Source: Planctomycetota bacterium (GTDB taxonomy: Bacteria; Planctomycetota; UBA1135; GCA-002686595). Taken from it: 64,000 nt of DNA. Below the pieces are notes generated by a model, which had not been told where the DNA came from, did no database searches, and worked only from the letters and a program-made list of their open reading frames with translations. Below are positions 18,013 to 27,047 of this stretch, piece after piece. Every line of letters starts with the position of its first letter. Position 1 is the first letter of the stretch. A program made the position numbers and the translations under genes. The stretch lies in assembly GCA_020853575.1 (NCBI GenBank), contig JADYYP010000045.1:434001-498000 (forward strand). Reading direction: 5' to 3'.

Positions 18013-18032
18013 GCTCGCGGCGCGGCGCGAGC
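18013..18032. terminator. Hairpin between convergent genes
   Basis: GCTCGCG (18013-18019) pairs perfectly with CGCGAGC (18026-18032) across a six-base loop. It lies in the 61-base gap between two convergent genes (stops at 18006 and 18068), so it could stop transcripts from both sides. There is no T-run, which is common for very GC-rich genomes. Confidence 0.45.
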
Positions 18033-18067
18033 GCCCTGTCCGCGACGTTCTCCCCGCGGAGCGCTGC

Positions 18068-18544
18068 TCAGCGACCTTCCTCGAGGTCGCGCCAGTCGGC
18101 GTCGACGGCGAACTGCGGGCGCTCGTCGAGACCGCTCCACTCGCCCTGCTCGTTCGCGTGGCCCACTAATCGGCGCTCGGGATTCCAGGCGAACGCTCCC
18201 AGACCGGTTTCACGGTACCTCCAGGGCCACGCGCGCACCCAGGTCGAGTTCGACCGCGGAGAAACCTCGAATAGATAGCCGTGGCGACGCAGCAGCGTCC
18301 CGTCCGCCAGGAACTCCACGTCGTCGAGTTGCTTGACGAACGTGCTGTCGGTCTGGAGCAATTCGGCGATGCTGCCGCGCTCGGCTGCCTGGACGTCGCG
18401 CTCGAGCATGCGCCCCAAGCGTTCGACCAAGGAGCGCGCGTCACTCTCGTTCTCGCGCAATGCAAAATCGCGCAGGCGCAGCAGGGAAACCAGCAACACC
18501 ACGGCCCCGACCGCGAGCAAGACCGCTGCGTCCGAGAGTCGCAT
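18068..18544 (-). CDS. Small membrane-anchored protein, unknown function
   Basis: About 158 residues from the ATG at 18544. One hydrophobic segment lies right after the start (residues 6-24, Val/Leu-rich), followed by a charged helix and a soluble domain. The domain contains R-R-H-G-Y-L-F-E-V and later W-P-W-R-Y-R-E-T-G-L-G-A-F-A-W. The layout, a short anchor followed by a G-Y-x-F-x-V domain, resembles pilin-like or pseudopilin-like secreted proteins, but no prepilin cleavage motif is seen. A TTG at 18610 would add 22 basic residues. The gene is divergent from the next one, and the ATG leaves a more reasonable 91-base promoter space. Confidence 0.7.
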   Translation of the reverse strand: MRLSDAAVLLAVGAVVLLVSLLRLRDFALRENESDARSLVERLGRMLERDVQAAERGSIAELLQTDSTFVKQLDDVEFLADGTLLRRHGYLFEVSPRSNSTWVRAWPWRYRETGLGAFAWNPERRLVGHANEQGEWSGLDERPQFAVDADWRDLEEGR

Positions 18545-18635
18545 CGCACCTCTGCGCGAGGTGCGTTCGAGCGCGCGGGGAATGCGTTTCGCCACGAGCG
18601 GATTGTGCAAGTCCGCTTGTTACGCTTCAAGCGCC

Positions 18636-19889
18636 ATGCGCCGACCGACGATGGACCAAATGCCCGGAGATTTGGGGCGGGCCGCACGCGAAATCGCGGG
18701 CACTCTGCGCGCCGGTCGCAAGCAGGCCTGGCTCGTCGGCGGCGCGGTGCGCGACCTCGCGCTCGGGCTCACACCCAAGGACGTCGATCTCGCGACCGAC
18801 GCCACGCCCGACGAGATCGAGCGCGCGTTCCCCGAGGCCAAGGGCGTCGGTCGGGCCTTCGGCACGATGCTCGTCGCCCACGCTGGAGTCGTCGCGCAGG
18901 TCACGACTTATCGCTCGGAGTCCGGCTACAGCGATGCCCGACGTCCTGACCGCGTGGCGTTCGGGCGGAGCGCTCGCGAGGACGCGCAACGCCGCGATTT
19001 CACGTGCAATGCGCTGTATCTCGACCCGCTGTCGGACGAGCTCTTCGATCCGACCGCGGGGCTCGCCGACCTCGAGCGCGGAGTGCTGCGCGCCGTCGGG
19101 CGTCCCCAGGAACGCTTCCGCGAGGATGGCCTGCGGCTCTTGCGACTGGCGCGTTTTGCCGGAGCACTGGGGCTGCGCGTCGAGCCCGACACGCTGCAAG
19201 CGGCGCGGCTGTCGGTCGAGGCCATCGCCGGCGTGAGTGGGGAGCGGGTGCTCGCGGAGTTGTCGACCATGTTCGTGCGGCCGCGCGCCGCCACGGGGTT
19301 GGAGCTTCTGCATGACATCGAGGTCTTGCCGCGCGCGATTGCCGGGCTCGACTCGTCGACCCTGCCGGAGCAGATCGAGCTCATGCGGCGCGTGGGCGAT
19401 CCGGTCGGCGTCGCGCTGGGCTGGACGATCCTGCTGGCGCGCACCGAGAGCGCCGCGGGCGTCCTCGATCGATTGCATCCGTCGAACGAGCTCAAGCGCG
19501 AGATCGTCGAGCTGCGTGCGGCACACGAGCAACTCTTTCGGCACGCGCGCGCCGGGCACATCGAGCGCTCGGCGCTCGTCCGCTTGGTGAGGCAACGTGC
19601 ATGGAACGATGCACTGCGCCTTGCATGCGCGACCGCGGCGGCCGACTCCGCTGAGCGTGCGGCTCTCGAGGACTTTCGCCGGACCGCGGACGCACTGGAC
19701 GAGAGCGAGCTGCGGCCGCGTCCATGGCTCGCATCGCGCGATCTCGCCGAGGTGGGCGTGCCGCGCGGTCCACGCTGGCGCGAACTGCTGCTCGAGGCCG
19801 AGACGCTCCAACTGAACGGCGTGCTGGCCTCGCGCGAGAAAGCCCTGGAGTGGTTGCGGCGTGCCTGGGCCGCGCGCCGCGAGGCCTAG
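18636..19889 (+). CDS. CCA tRNA nucleotidyltransferase / poly(A) polymerase family
   Basis: A 417-residue class II nucleotidyltransferase. The G-G-A-V-R-D loop is at 35-40, the metal-binding D-V-D at 49-51, and R-R-D-F-T-C-N-A-L near 125. The R-F-R-E-D-x-L-R-L-L-R-x-x-R-F-A segment follows near 160. These enzymes add CCA to tRNA 3' ends or A tails to RNA; motifs do not decide which. The tRNA gene in this window already encodes CCA, so here repair of CCA ends would suffice for that tRNA. ATGs at 18651 and 18660 are alternative starts. The 3' end overlaps the convergent ubiA-like gene by four bases. Confidence 0.9.
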   Translation: MRRPTMDQMPGDLGRAAREIAGTLRAGRKQAWLVGGAVRDLALGLTPKDVDLATDATPDEIERAFPEAKGVGRAFGTMLVAHAGVVAQVTTYRSESGYSDARRPDRVAFGRSAREDAQRRDFTCNALYLDPLSDELFDPTAGLADLERGVLRAVGRPQERFREDGLRLLRLARFAGALGLRVEPDTLQAARLSVEAIAGVSGERVLAELSTMFVRPRAATGLELLHDIEVLPRAIAGLDSSTLPEQIELMRRVGDPVGVALGWTILLARTESAAGVLDRLHPSNELKREIVELRAAHEQLFRHARAGHIERSALVRLVRQRAWNDALRLACATAAADSAERAALEDFRRTADALDESELRPRPWLASRDLAEVGVPRGPRWRELLLEAETLQLNGVLASREKALEWLRRAWAARREA

Positions 19890-20812
19890 GTCGGCGGAAA
19901 CAGCCGCCTTAGGCCGGCTGACAGCGCAAAGCCCGCCAGTATCGCGCTGGCCACCAGCCAGCCGTCGAGCGAATGAGTGCGCGCGGCGAGTACGGCGCAG
20001 GCCGTGAAGACGAGCAGGCGCCGGAGCGCCGCGCCGGTTGCTCGCCCGCAGTCTGCTCGAGACCACGCCCCGCGGCGCAGTGCTTCGCGGAACAGACCCA
20101 AGGCGCCGAGCAGCGCGAGCGCGAGCGCCGCCGCGTCGGGAGCAGAGAAGCCACTTCGCGGACCGGCAACGAACGCGACCGAGACCAGCAGCGTCGCGCA
20201 AGCCAGCAGCGCCCAGCGCGGCGTCGAGCCGATCGCGCGTTCGTCCTCGACGTCCTCGAGCCGCGCGATCCGCGAGGCGCACGCGGTGTACGCGCCATAC
20301 AGCGAGAGCAAGAGCGCCGCATTCGGTGGAGCGACACGCAGCGGGTCGGGTGCCAGCGTTGCCACGTAGAACAGGCCCAGTCCGAGGTTCGCGGCTCTGC
20401 ACGCGCCGAGCAACACCGGGCCGACCCATGCGCCGCGCCCCAGGACGTCGTAGGTCACGACGAGCGCGACCACGCCGCTCATCCAGGACAGCGCACGCCA
20501 GGAGACGAGCGCGCACAACGCCAGCGCGGCCGCGAAAAGCACCAACGCTGCGGTGCCCGCGGCAGCGGCGGAGATTTCGCCCCGCGGAAGCGGGCGATCG
20601 CGTCCAAGCTGCGCGTCAGCGTCGCGATCGACCCAGTCGTTGAGCACCATTCCGCCGTGGTACACGCACAGCGAGCCTGCCACGAGCCAGGCAGCGTCGA
20701 GCTCACGCGGGAACTCGCCCTGCCCGCCGATCACCAAGCCCGCGAGCACATCGGCCGCGGCCGAAGGCGCCAAGGAAAGCCTGAGCAGTCGACCCCACGC
20801 GAGCCCGCTCAC
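19886..20812 (-). CDS. UbiA-family prenyltransferase
   Basis: A 308-residue polytopic membrane protein with about eight hydrophobic spans. The first Asp-rich motif N-D-W-V-D-R-D-A-D is at 58-66. The second is reduced to L-E-D-V-E-D-E near residue 190. UbiA proteins transfer a polyprenyl chain to an aromatic or other acceptor in the membrane. The acceptor is unknown; the weak second motif and short length recall the EboC-type subgroup. The GTG start at 20812 lies one base from the rseP stop, so it is the last gene of the dxr-rseP-ubiA unit, whose first gene makes the isoprenoid precursor. Confidence 0.85.
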   Translation of the reverse strand: MSGLAWGRLLRLSLAPSAAADVLAGLVIGGQGEFPRELDAAWLVAGSLCVYHGGMVLNDWVDRDADAQLGRDRPLPRGEISAAAAGTAALVLFAAALALCALVSWRALSWMSGVVALVVTYDVLGRGAWVGPVLLGACRAANLGLGLFYVATLAPDPLRVAPPNAALLLSLYGAYTACASRIARLEDVEDERAIGSTPRWALLACATLLVSVAFVAGPRSGFSAPDAAALALALLGALGLFREALRRGAWSRADCGRATGAALRRLLVFTACAVLAARTHSLDGWLVASAILAGFALSAGLRRLFPPT

Positions 20813-20813
20813 T

Positions 20814-22649
20814 TCAGGAGACCGCGCGCATCACGTCGTTGTACGTGACGTAGAGCAGGAGGGTCAGGATCAACACCAGTCCGACGACCTGGCTGTAGCC
20901 GAACACGCGCTCGGAGACCGGCGACCCCTTGATCTTCTCGATCACCAGGAACAACAGGTGACCGCCATCGAGCAGCGGCACCGGCAACACGTTGATGAAG
21001 GCCAGGTTGACGCTGAGCATGCACAAGAAGAAGAGCAGCTTGGCGATCCCCATCTCCGCCACCGAGTAGGCCACCATTCCGATCGACACGATGCCGCCCA
21101 TGTGCTTGCTCGACACCTGGCCCAGCACCATGCGCTTGAGCATCGTCCAGGCATCGGTCGCGAAACGCCAAGTCTCCAGGAATCCGACGCGCAGCGCCTC
21201 GCCGAACGAGGCCGCGCGATAGGTGTAGCGCGCCTCACGCCGCGCGAAGCCGTAGTCAGGCACCGACTGCGGTCCGGGAGTGGCCGTGATCTCGAGCTCG
21301 GTCGGCGTCGCGCCCAGCGGCGTCCGCAGCACGCGCAAGGTCAGGCTCGCCCGCGCCTCCGCGGCCGCGTGAGCGATCGGAAGGAAGTCGCGCGTCCAAT
21401 CCGAGATCTCGACGCCATTGGCCGCGAGCACGCGATCACCGTCCTGCATCACATTGGCAACCGCCGCCCGCGCCGAGACGCCCACCTCGCAGCGCGAGAG
21501 ATCGGACTCGAGCGCGATGTCGTTCGCCAAGGCCAACGCTCGTGAGCGGTCGAGCGCGCCAGACTGCAGGGTCAGACGCTCGCCTGCGCGTTCGACCTCG
21601 AAGCTCGCGACGCCGTTGGGCGCGGCGAGCAACGCGCCCTCCAGGTCGCGCTCGGTGATCACGCGACGGCCGGCGACCGAGACGATGCGATCTCCTCGGT
21701 GCAAGCCGAGCGCGGTGAGATCCGCGTTCTTGCGCAGGTCTGCGACCACGTTGATCGCGGGGAACACGCCGAGCAGCACGCGTTCGTCGAGCTCGATCCA
21801 CTTGGGCTCGATGCTGAGCTCGCGCTCCACACCCGAAGCGTCGGCGACCCGCAGGACGAGCGCGGCACCAGCCCGCGTGGCCACCGACAGTTGCTCGTCG
21901 AGGGGCAGCTCCTCGATCCCACCGACCACGCGCACGATGCGGTCCTCGTCGCGCAGACCGGCGAGGAAAGCAGGGGAGTCCGGAGCGACCTTGATCGCGC
22001 CCTGGCGATCTCCGCCCATGCGCACGCCGATGGTGCTCATCCCGAAACGTTCTTCGTAACGTGGCGTGACGTGCAGCGTCCGCGGAGCGCTGTCGCGGGG
22101 TCCCTGCACCACGAGTTCCGCGGAGTCCGGCGGACCTAGCGCGATGCCTTGCGCGATGTACTCGAAACTGGGCACGTTGGCGCCGTTGATCGCGAGCACG
22201 CGCGTCCCGGGTTCGATGCCAGCGACCCAAGCCGGGCCGCCGCTCTCGACTTGCCCGATCACGGGCTCGTCCATCGACACGCCGTAGAACAGCACCAGCG
22301 GCATCACCACGATGCCGAAGAGCACGTTCATCAGGACGCCACCGGAGTAGATGAAGAAGCGCTGCCCGACGCTCTTGGCGCGCAACTCGTCGGGTGCCGG
22401 GCGCGCCTCTGCCTGCGCCGGATCCTCGCCGGCCATGCGGCAGTACCCGCCGATGGGGAGCGCAGCCAACTGGTACAGCGTCGCTCCACGGCGCCACCCA
22501 AGTAGCTTGGGGCCGAATCCGAGGCTGAACACGTCCACGCGCACGTTGCACAGCCGCGCGGCGATGAAGTGGCCGAGTTCGTGCACGAAGATCACGAGCC
22601 CGATGCCGAGCGCGGTCTGGAGGGTTCTGAGAAGTTGCTCGATGTCCAT
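20814..22649 (-). CDS. rseP: RseP-type site-2 protease with several PDZ domains
   Basis: A 611-residue M50 intramembrane metalloprotease. The zinc motif H-E-L-G-H is at residues 23-27 in the first membrane span, and the second zinc-ligand motif N-V-L-P-V-P-L-L-D-G-G-H is in the penultimate span. Between them are three PDZ-like stretches (about 125-200, 200-290, 300-400) plus a further region, against two PDZ domains in E. coli RseP (450 residues). Known role: second cleavage of membrane anti-sigma factors, so the anti-sigma at 13667 is a conceivable substrate. It starts seven bases after dxr, the classical dxr-rseP order. The ATG at 22649 is used because upstream in-frame sequence reads through dxr. 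Confidence 0.93.
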   Translation of the reverse strand: MDIEQLLRTLQTALGIGLVIFVHELGHFIAARLCNVRVDVFSLGFGPKLLGWRRGATLYQLAALPIGGYCRMAGEDPAQAEARPAPDELRAKSVGQRFFIYSGGVLMNVLFGIVVMPLVLFYGVSMDEPVIGQVESGGPAWVAGIEPGTRVLAINGANVPSFEYIAQGIALGPPDSAELVVQGPRDSAPRTLHVTPRYEERFGMSTIGVRMGGDRQGAIKVAPDSPAFLAGLRDEDRIVRVVGGIEELPLDEQLSVATRAGAALVLRVADASGVERELSIEPKWIELDERVLLGVFPAINVVADLRKNADLTALGLHRGDRIVSVAGRRVITERDLEGALLAAPNGVASFEVERAGERLTLQSGALDRSRALALANDIALESDLSRCEVGVSARAAVANVMQDGDRVLAANGVEISDWTRDFLPIAHAAAEARASLTLRVLRTPLGATPTELEITATPGPQSVPDYGFARREARYTYRAASFGEALRVGFLETWRFATDAWTMLKRMVLGQVSSKHMGGIVSIGMVAYSVAEMGIAKLLFFLCMLSVNLAFINVLPVPLLDGGHLLFLVIEKIKGSPVSERVFGYSQVVGLVLILTLLLYVTYNDVMRAVS

Positions 22650-22656
22650 CGTGGAG

Positions 22657-23841
22657 TCACTGGGCGGTCGCTGGCCGCGAGGCGCGGGCGCGTTGGATCT
22701 CGTCGACGAGGCGCTCGGCGACGCGCCGAGCCACTGCGTCCGCCGCCAGGAGCTCGGGGATCGAACCGTGTAGTCCCGGTCGCTCACCGAGCGCGGCGGC
22801 ATTGACGCGTTGGATGTCCCTGAATCCGATGCGCTGCGCGAGGAACGCCTCGACCGCGACCTCATCGGCAGCATTGAGCACCGCACCGCAGTCGCCGCCT
22901 CCTGCGATGGCCGAGAATCCCAGCTCCAGCGCCGGGAATCGCTGAGGGTCGACCTCCTCGAAGGTCAATCGGCTGAACTTCGAGACATCGAAACCGACGA
23001 GTTGAGCCGGGACGCGCTCGGGGAAGTGCATGCAGTAGTGCAGCGGCCCGCGCATGTCGGGCGGCCCCATCTGCGCCAGCACCGAGCCGTCGACGAACTC
23101 GACCATCGAGTGCACGATCGACTGCCGGTGGATCGTGACGTGAATGCGCTCGCGCGTCAGGCCGAACAGATGGTGCGTCTCGATCACCTCGAGCGCCTTG
23201 TTCATCAGCGTCGCCGAACCAACCGTGATGCGCTGGCCCATCGACCAGTTGGGATGGCGCAGCGCGGCCTCGGGCGTCGCGTGCTCGAGCTCCCAAGGCT
23301 GTGCGTCACGGAACGGTCCGCCGCTCGCGGTCAGGATCACGCGGCGAACGCGGGAGATCTGCTCGCCCTGCAGGCACTGGAAAATCGCGCACAACTCGCT
23401 GTCGACCGGCAGGATCCGCGCGCCGTTCACGCGGGCCAACTCGCACAGTTCGCGGCCAGCGACGACCAGCGACTCCTTGTTGGCGAGCGCCAGGTCCTTC
23501 TTGCGCTCGAGCACCCGCTGCGAGGCGATCAAGCCGCGGGCGCCGACCACGCCGTGCACCGCGAGGTCGTAGTCGGCGCGCAGACATAGTTCCTCGAGGG
23601 CCTGCTGGCCCTCAAGCAACGTCACCCCGGCTCCGCACTCTGGGCGCAGGCGTTCGGCGGCCCGTGGATCGGCAACGGCCACGAAGCGCGGAGAGAACTC
23701 CCGCACCTGATCGCGCAAGCGTTCCCACGAGCTCGCCGCGGACAAGCCCACGACGCGAAAGCTCCCCGGTCGCGCGCGAACGACATCCAAGGTCTGGGTG
23801 CCGATCGAACCTGTACTGCCGAGGACGACGATCGAACGCAT
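22657..23841 (-). CDS. dxr: 1-deoxy-D-xylulose 5-phosphate reductoisomerase
   Basis: A 394-residue enzyme of the MEP isoprenoid pathway that converts deoxyxylulose phosphate to methylerythritol phosphate with NADPH. The N-terminal dinucleotide motif G-S-T-G-S-I-G is at 8-14; A-N-K-E-S near 125 and the metal site V-D-S-E near 150 follow; A-S-G-G-P-F-R and H-P-N-W-S-M-G complete the active site. The ATG at 23841 places the dinucleotide motif at the usual position; an in-frame GTG or ATG further upstream would add 41 unrelated residues. It opens a minus-strand unit with rseP and the ubiA-like gene and is divergent from the Nudix-PurM gene. Confidence 0.97.
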   Translation of the reverse strand: MRSIVVLGSTGSIGTQTLDVVRARPGSFRVVGLSAASSWERLRDQVREFSPRFVAVADPRAAERLRPECGAGVTLLEGQQALEELCLRADYDLAVHGVVGARGLIASQRVLERKKDLALANKESLVVAGRELCELARVNGARILPVDSELCAIFQCLQGEQISRVRRVILTASGGPFRDAQPWELEHATPEAALRHPNWSMGQRITVGSATLMNKALEVIETHHLFGLTRERIHVTIHRQSIVHSMVEFVDGSVLAQMGPPDMRGPLHYCMHFPERVPAQLVGFDVSKFSRLTFEEVDPQRFPALELGFSAIAGGGDCGAVLNAADEVAVEAFLAQRIGFRDIQRVNAAALGERPGLHGSIPELLAADAVARRVAERLVDEIQRARASRPATAQ

Positions 23842-23968
23842 GCGGGGCGGGCGCCTTGTGGGTGGCGAAGGCGGAAAGCCAAACGGGCGCTCTGCGCCGA
23901 TTGCCCCGATTCGCGCTGCCGCGTAGTGTAGGCCGTGCCGTGCGGCTCGGGAATCACGGCGCACGATC

Positions 23969-25600
23969 GTGTCGAGCCGCCCACGCCCCAGCCGCGCGCC
24001 TCCACCGTTGTCCAGTCCCGCGACCGCCCGCCATTGCCCGCAGTGCGGCGCCCCGCTCGCGCTGGCCGAAGTCGAAGGGCGCCGAAGGCTGCGCTGCGCA
24101 GCATGTCGTTTCGTGCTGTACGAGAATCCCGCCTGCGCTGCCGCCGCGGTGGTGGTCGACCCGCTGGGACGGGTGCTGCTGATCCGGCGCGCCCTCGAGC
24201 CTTACCGCGGCGCGTGGGCGCTTCCGGCCGGCTACCAAGAGATCGACGAGGAACCGTCCGCGACCGCCGAGCGCGAGGTACGCGAGGAAACTGGAGTGCG
24301 GGTCGAGGCCCGCGAGGTCTTCGACGTGATGCTGGTGCGGGAAAGCGCCCGTAAGCCCACGACGCTGGCGGTGTACCTGTGCCGTTGGATATCGGGCGAG
24401 CCGCGCGCCGGCGACGACGCCCTCGAGGCACGCTGGTTCTCGCTGGAAACCTTGCCGCGGGAGATCGCCTTCGACAACGCCGAGCGGATCCTCTCGCGTT
24501 TGCGAGGCGATGCACGCTACCTTCGCATGACCAGAGACATGAGCAACCAACCTACGACCAGCGGGCGACGAACGATTTCCTACAAGGACTCGGGCGTCGA
24601 CATCGAGAAGAAGTACGGCGCCGTCGAGCGCGCCACGGCCGCGATCCGCGCGAGCTTCACTCCCGGCGTGGTCGGCGACATCGGGTCCTTCGGCGGGTTG
24701 TTCGATCTCTCGCGAGCCGGAGTCGGCCAGGGAATGCTCGTCGCCAGCGCCGACGGCGTCGGCACCAAGCTCGAAATCGCCAAGCGCGCGCGTGTGTACC
24801 ACACCGTCGGGCGCGACCTGGTCAATCACTGCATCAACGACATCTTGGTGCAAGGCGCGCGACCGCTGTTCTTCCTGGACTACGTGGCCGTGGGCACCAT
24901 GGAACCCGCGATCGTGTCCGAGCTGATCCGCGGCTGCGCCGAGGGATGCACCCAGAGCGGATTGGCCCTGCTCGGCGGCGAGACCGCCGAAATGCCGGGT
25001 CTGTATGCGCCCGGCGATTTCGACTTGGCGGGGTTCATCGTCGGAATCGTCGATCCCGAGAAGCTCCTCGACGGCAGCCGCGTGCGCGCCGGCCAGTTGC
25101 TGATCGGGCTGCCGTCCGCCGGACTGCACACCAACGGCTACTCGCTCGCTCGCAAGATCTTGTTCGATCACTTGGGGCTCACCACCGACTCGCGTCCAGC
25201 CGAGTTGGACGGTGCTTCGGTGGGGGAGGCGTTGCTCGCGGAGCATCGTTCGTACTACAAGCTGCTGTGGCCACTGCTCGAGCGCAACGCGATCGCCGCG
25301 ATGGCCCACATCACCGGCGGCGGGCTGGTCGACAATCTGCCCAGGGTGCTCGGTGCGAGCGATGCGTGGATCGACCGCACGAGCTGGCCTCTGCCGCCTG
25401 TCTTCCGTTACCTGTGCGAGGCCGGCAACGTCGACCAGGACGAGCGCTACCAGGTGCTCAACATGGGCGTCGGCATGGTGCTGATCATCGATCCGGCGCA
25501 CCGCGTTGCCGTTGAGGCCCATCTGCGTTCGATGAACGAGCGCTTTTACGTGATCGGTGAGGTTCGCGAGGGGAGCGGCGTGGTGCGTTGGTCGCGGTGA
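23969..25600 (+). CDS. purM: Nudix hydrolase fused to phosphoribosylformylglycinamidine cyclo-ligase (PurM)
   Basis: One uninterrupted 543-residue frame carries two enzymes. Residues 20-185 are a Nudix unit: a zinc ribbon with Cys 23, 26, 43 and 46, and a perfect Nudix box at 88-110 (G-x5-E-x7-R-E-V-x-E-E-x-G-V). Residues 191-543 are a full-length PurM, with A-D-G-V-G-T-K and G-G-E-T-A-E-M-P-G; PurM closes the imidazole ring in purine synthesis. There is no stop between them, only a hinge of about ten residues with ATGs at 24527 and 24539 that could also start a free PurM. The start is GTG. Nearest relatives of the Nudix part would be NADH pyrophosphatase-like proteins. The fusion is unusual as far as I know. 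Confidence 0.93.
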   Translation: MSSRPRPSRAPPPLSSPATARHCPQCGAPLALAEVEGRRRLRCAACRFVLYENPACAAAAVVVDPLGRVLLIRRALEPYRGAWALPAGYQEIDEEPSATAEREVREETGVRVEAREVFDVMLVRESARKPTTLAVYLCRWISGEPRAGDDALEARWFSLETLPREIAFDNAERILSRLRGDARYLRMTRDMSNQPTTSGRRTISYKDSGVDIEKKYGAVERATAAIRASFTPGVVGDIGSFGGLFDLSRAGVGQGMLVASADGVGTKLEIAKRARVYHTVGRDLVNHCINDILVQGARPLFFLDYVAVGTMEPAIVSELIRGCAEGCTQSGLALLGGETAEMPGLYAPGDFDLAGFIVGIVDPEKLLDGSRVRAGQLLIGLPSAGLHTNGYSLARKILFDHLGLTTDSRPAELDGASVGEALLAEHRSYYKLLWPLLERNAIAAMAHITGGGLVDNLPRVLGASDAWIDRTSWPLPPVFRYLCEAGNVDQDERYQVLNMGVGMVLIIDPAHRVAVEAHLRSMNERFYVIGEVREGSGVVRWSR

Positions 25601-25695
25601 CGCGCAGCGCACTGGACCCCGGGCTGCGACGACGACAAGCTCTTCAGACCAAACTGCCCGGTGCGACCGGGTTCAATTCGGGGACTACTTCATCC

Positions 25696-26994
25696 ATGAC
25701 GCACTCGATTTCGCGCGCTGCAACGGGCCTCGCGCTGCTGCTCGGCACGTTCGCCTTGGCCTTCGTCCCGCCGCTCCAAACTCAAGTGGGCGAGCTCACC
25801 GAAAAGGACCAGAAGGAGCTGGGGCGCCTGCTCGGCAAGTACTCCAACGGCAAGAGCGACAAGGACAAGGAAAAGGCCAAGCTCGAGTTCGCCGGCTCGC
25901 TGGAGAAGATCGGCAAGAAGAAAGGCGCCAAGGAAACGGCCGACGCCGTGACCCTGGCCCTGTCGATGAACGCGGACCTCGGCCGCGCTCTGTTCTTCGC
26001 GGGCGAGTACAAGAGCTCGCTTCGCGGCGGCAAGCCCGTGGTCGAAGAGATCTCCGCGCCCGCGTTGGCCGGGACCAAGGCCAGCTACACGCTCAACCTG
26101 CCGTCGAGCTACCGCGCGGGCAGCGCACCGATCCCGCTGATCCTATGCATCGCGGGAATGAAGGACGGCAAGCCGATGACGGCGACCGACTTCCTGACGC
26201 AGGAGCTCTCCGACGCGACACTCCGGGACAACGCCGCGATCGCCGTGGTGTCGATGCCCAGCGCAGCCGACGATTGGAACGCGCTCAAGGTCGGCGACAA
26301 GCCGCTGGGGGGGATGTCGATGGTGATGTTCACGTGGGGCGACGTGAAGTCCAAGGTCTCGGTCGACGCGGAACGCATCTACCTCCTCGCGCGCGGGAGC
26401 GAGTCCGTGGCCGCGGCCATGCACGTCGCCGCACGCTTCCCGCATTGCTTCGCAGGTCTGGTCGGCATGGCCGGCGATGCATCCGCAGCGGTCGAGCACA
26501 CCAACTTCATCAATCTCCCGACGCTGTTCGTCGGCGCCGGAGGCAACGCGACGGCGTTCGAATCCAAGATCAAGGAAGCAGGCTACGGCAACTGCACGCT
26601 GCGCTCCGACGGCAACGTGGCCGATGTGTGGAGTTGGATGGCGCAGACGCAGCGCGTTTCCAACCCGCTGAAAGTGGTCTTCAAGCCGGTCGATCCCGCG
26701 CATGATCGAGCCTATTGGCTGCGCATTCCGCCGACCGAGGGCTTGACCAGCGTGATCAGCGCAGAGTGCGATCGCGCGTCGAACACGATCAAGGTCACGG
26801 CTCCGGGAGTCGCGCAGGTGACGTTGATGTTCAACGGCGCGCTCGTCGACTTCACGAAGAAGGTCAACATCGAGATCAACGGCAAGTCGCGCAGCGAATC
26901 GGTCGTCCCGACCGTCGAGGAAATGCTGCAACTGTCGTCTTCGAGCGACAACGGTCGCGTCTACGTCGCCCGGCGCGTGTACGACGTCCTCTGA
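25696..26994 (+). CDS. Secreted protein with a degenerate alpha/beta-hydrolase-like core
   Basis: 432 residues. A signal peptide is clear at 1-30 (basic start, hydrophobic L-A-L-L-L-G-T-F-A-L core). A Lys-rich helical segment spans 40-80, then comes a region with the hydrolase pattern: I-P-L-I-L-C-I-A-G near 150, A-I-A-V-V-S-M-P, and an elbow-like A-R-G-S-E-S-V-A-A-A-M-H. The usual final Gly of G-x-S-x-G is missing, so activity is doubtful. A beta-rich C-terminal part ends the protein. The ATG at 25696 is chosen because it gives the signal peptide; the frame is open to 25588. No operon partner is obvious. Confidence 0.7.
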   Translation: MTHSISRAATGLALLLGTFALAFVPPLQTQVGELTEKDQKELGRLLGKYSNGKSDKDKEKAKLEFAGSLEKIGKKKGAKETADAVTLALSMNADLGRALFFAGEYKSSLRGGKPVVEEISAPALAGTKASYTLNLPSSYRAGSAPIPLILCIAGMKDGKPMTATDFLTQELSDATLRDNAAIAVVSMPSAADDWNALKVGDKPLGGMSMVMFTWGDVKSKVSVDAERIYLLARGSESVAAAMHVAARFPHCFAGLVGMAGDASAAVEHTNFINLPTLFVGAGGNATAFESKIKEAGYGNCTLRSDGNVADVWSWMAQTQRVSNPLKVVFKPVDPAHDRAYWLRIPPTEGLTSVISAECDRASNTIKVTAPGVAQVTLMFNGALVDFTKKVNIEINGKSRSESVVPTVEEMLQLSSSSDNGRVYVARRVYDVL

Positions 26995-27047
26995 CACGGC
27001 TCGAGGACCCGCGCTCGGCCGCGATCCGCCAACGCTCCTCCCCACAA

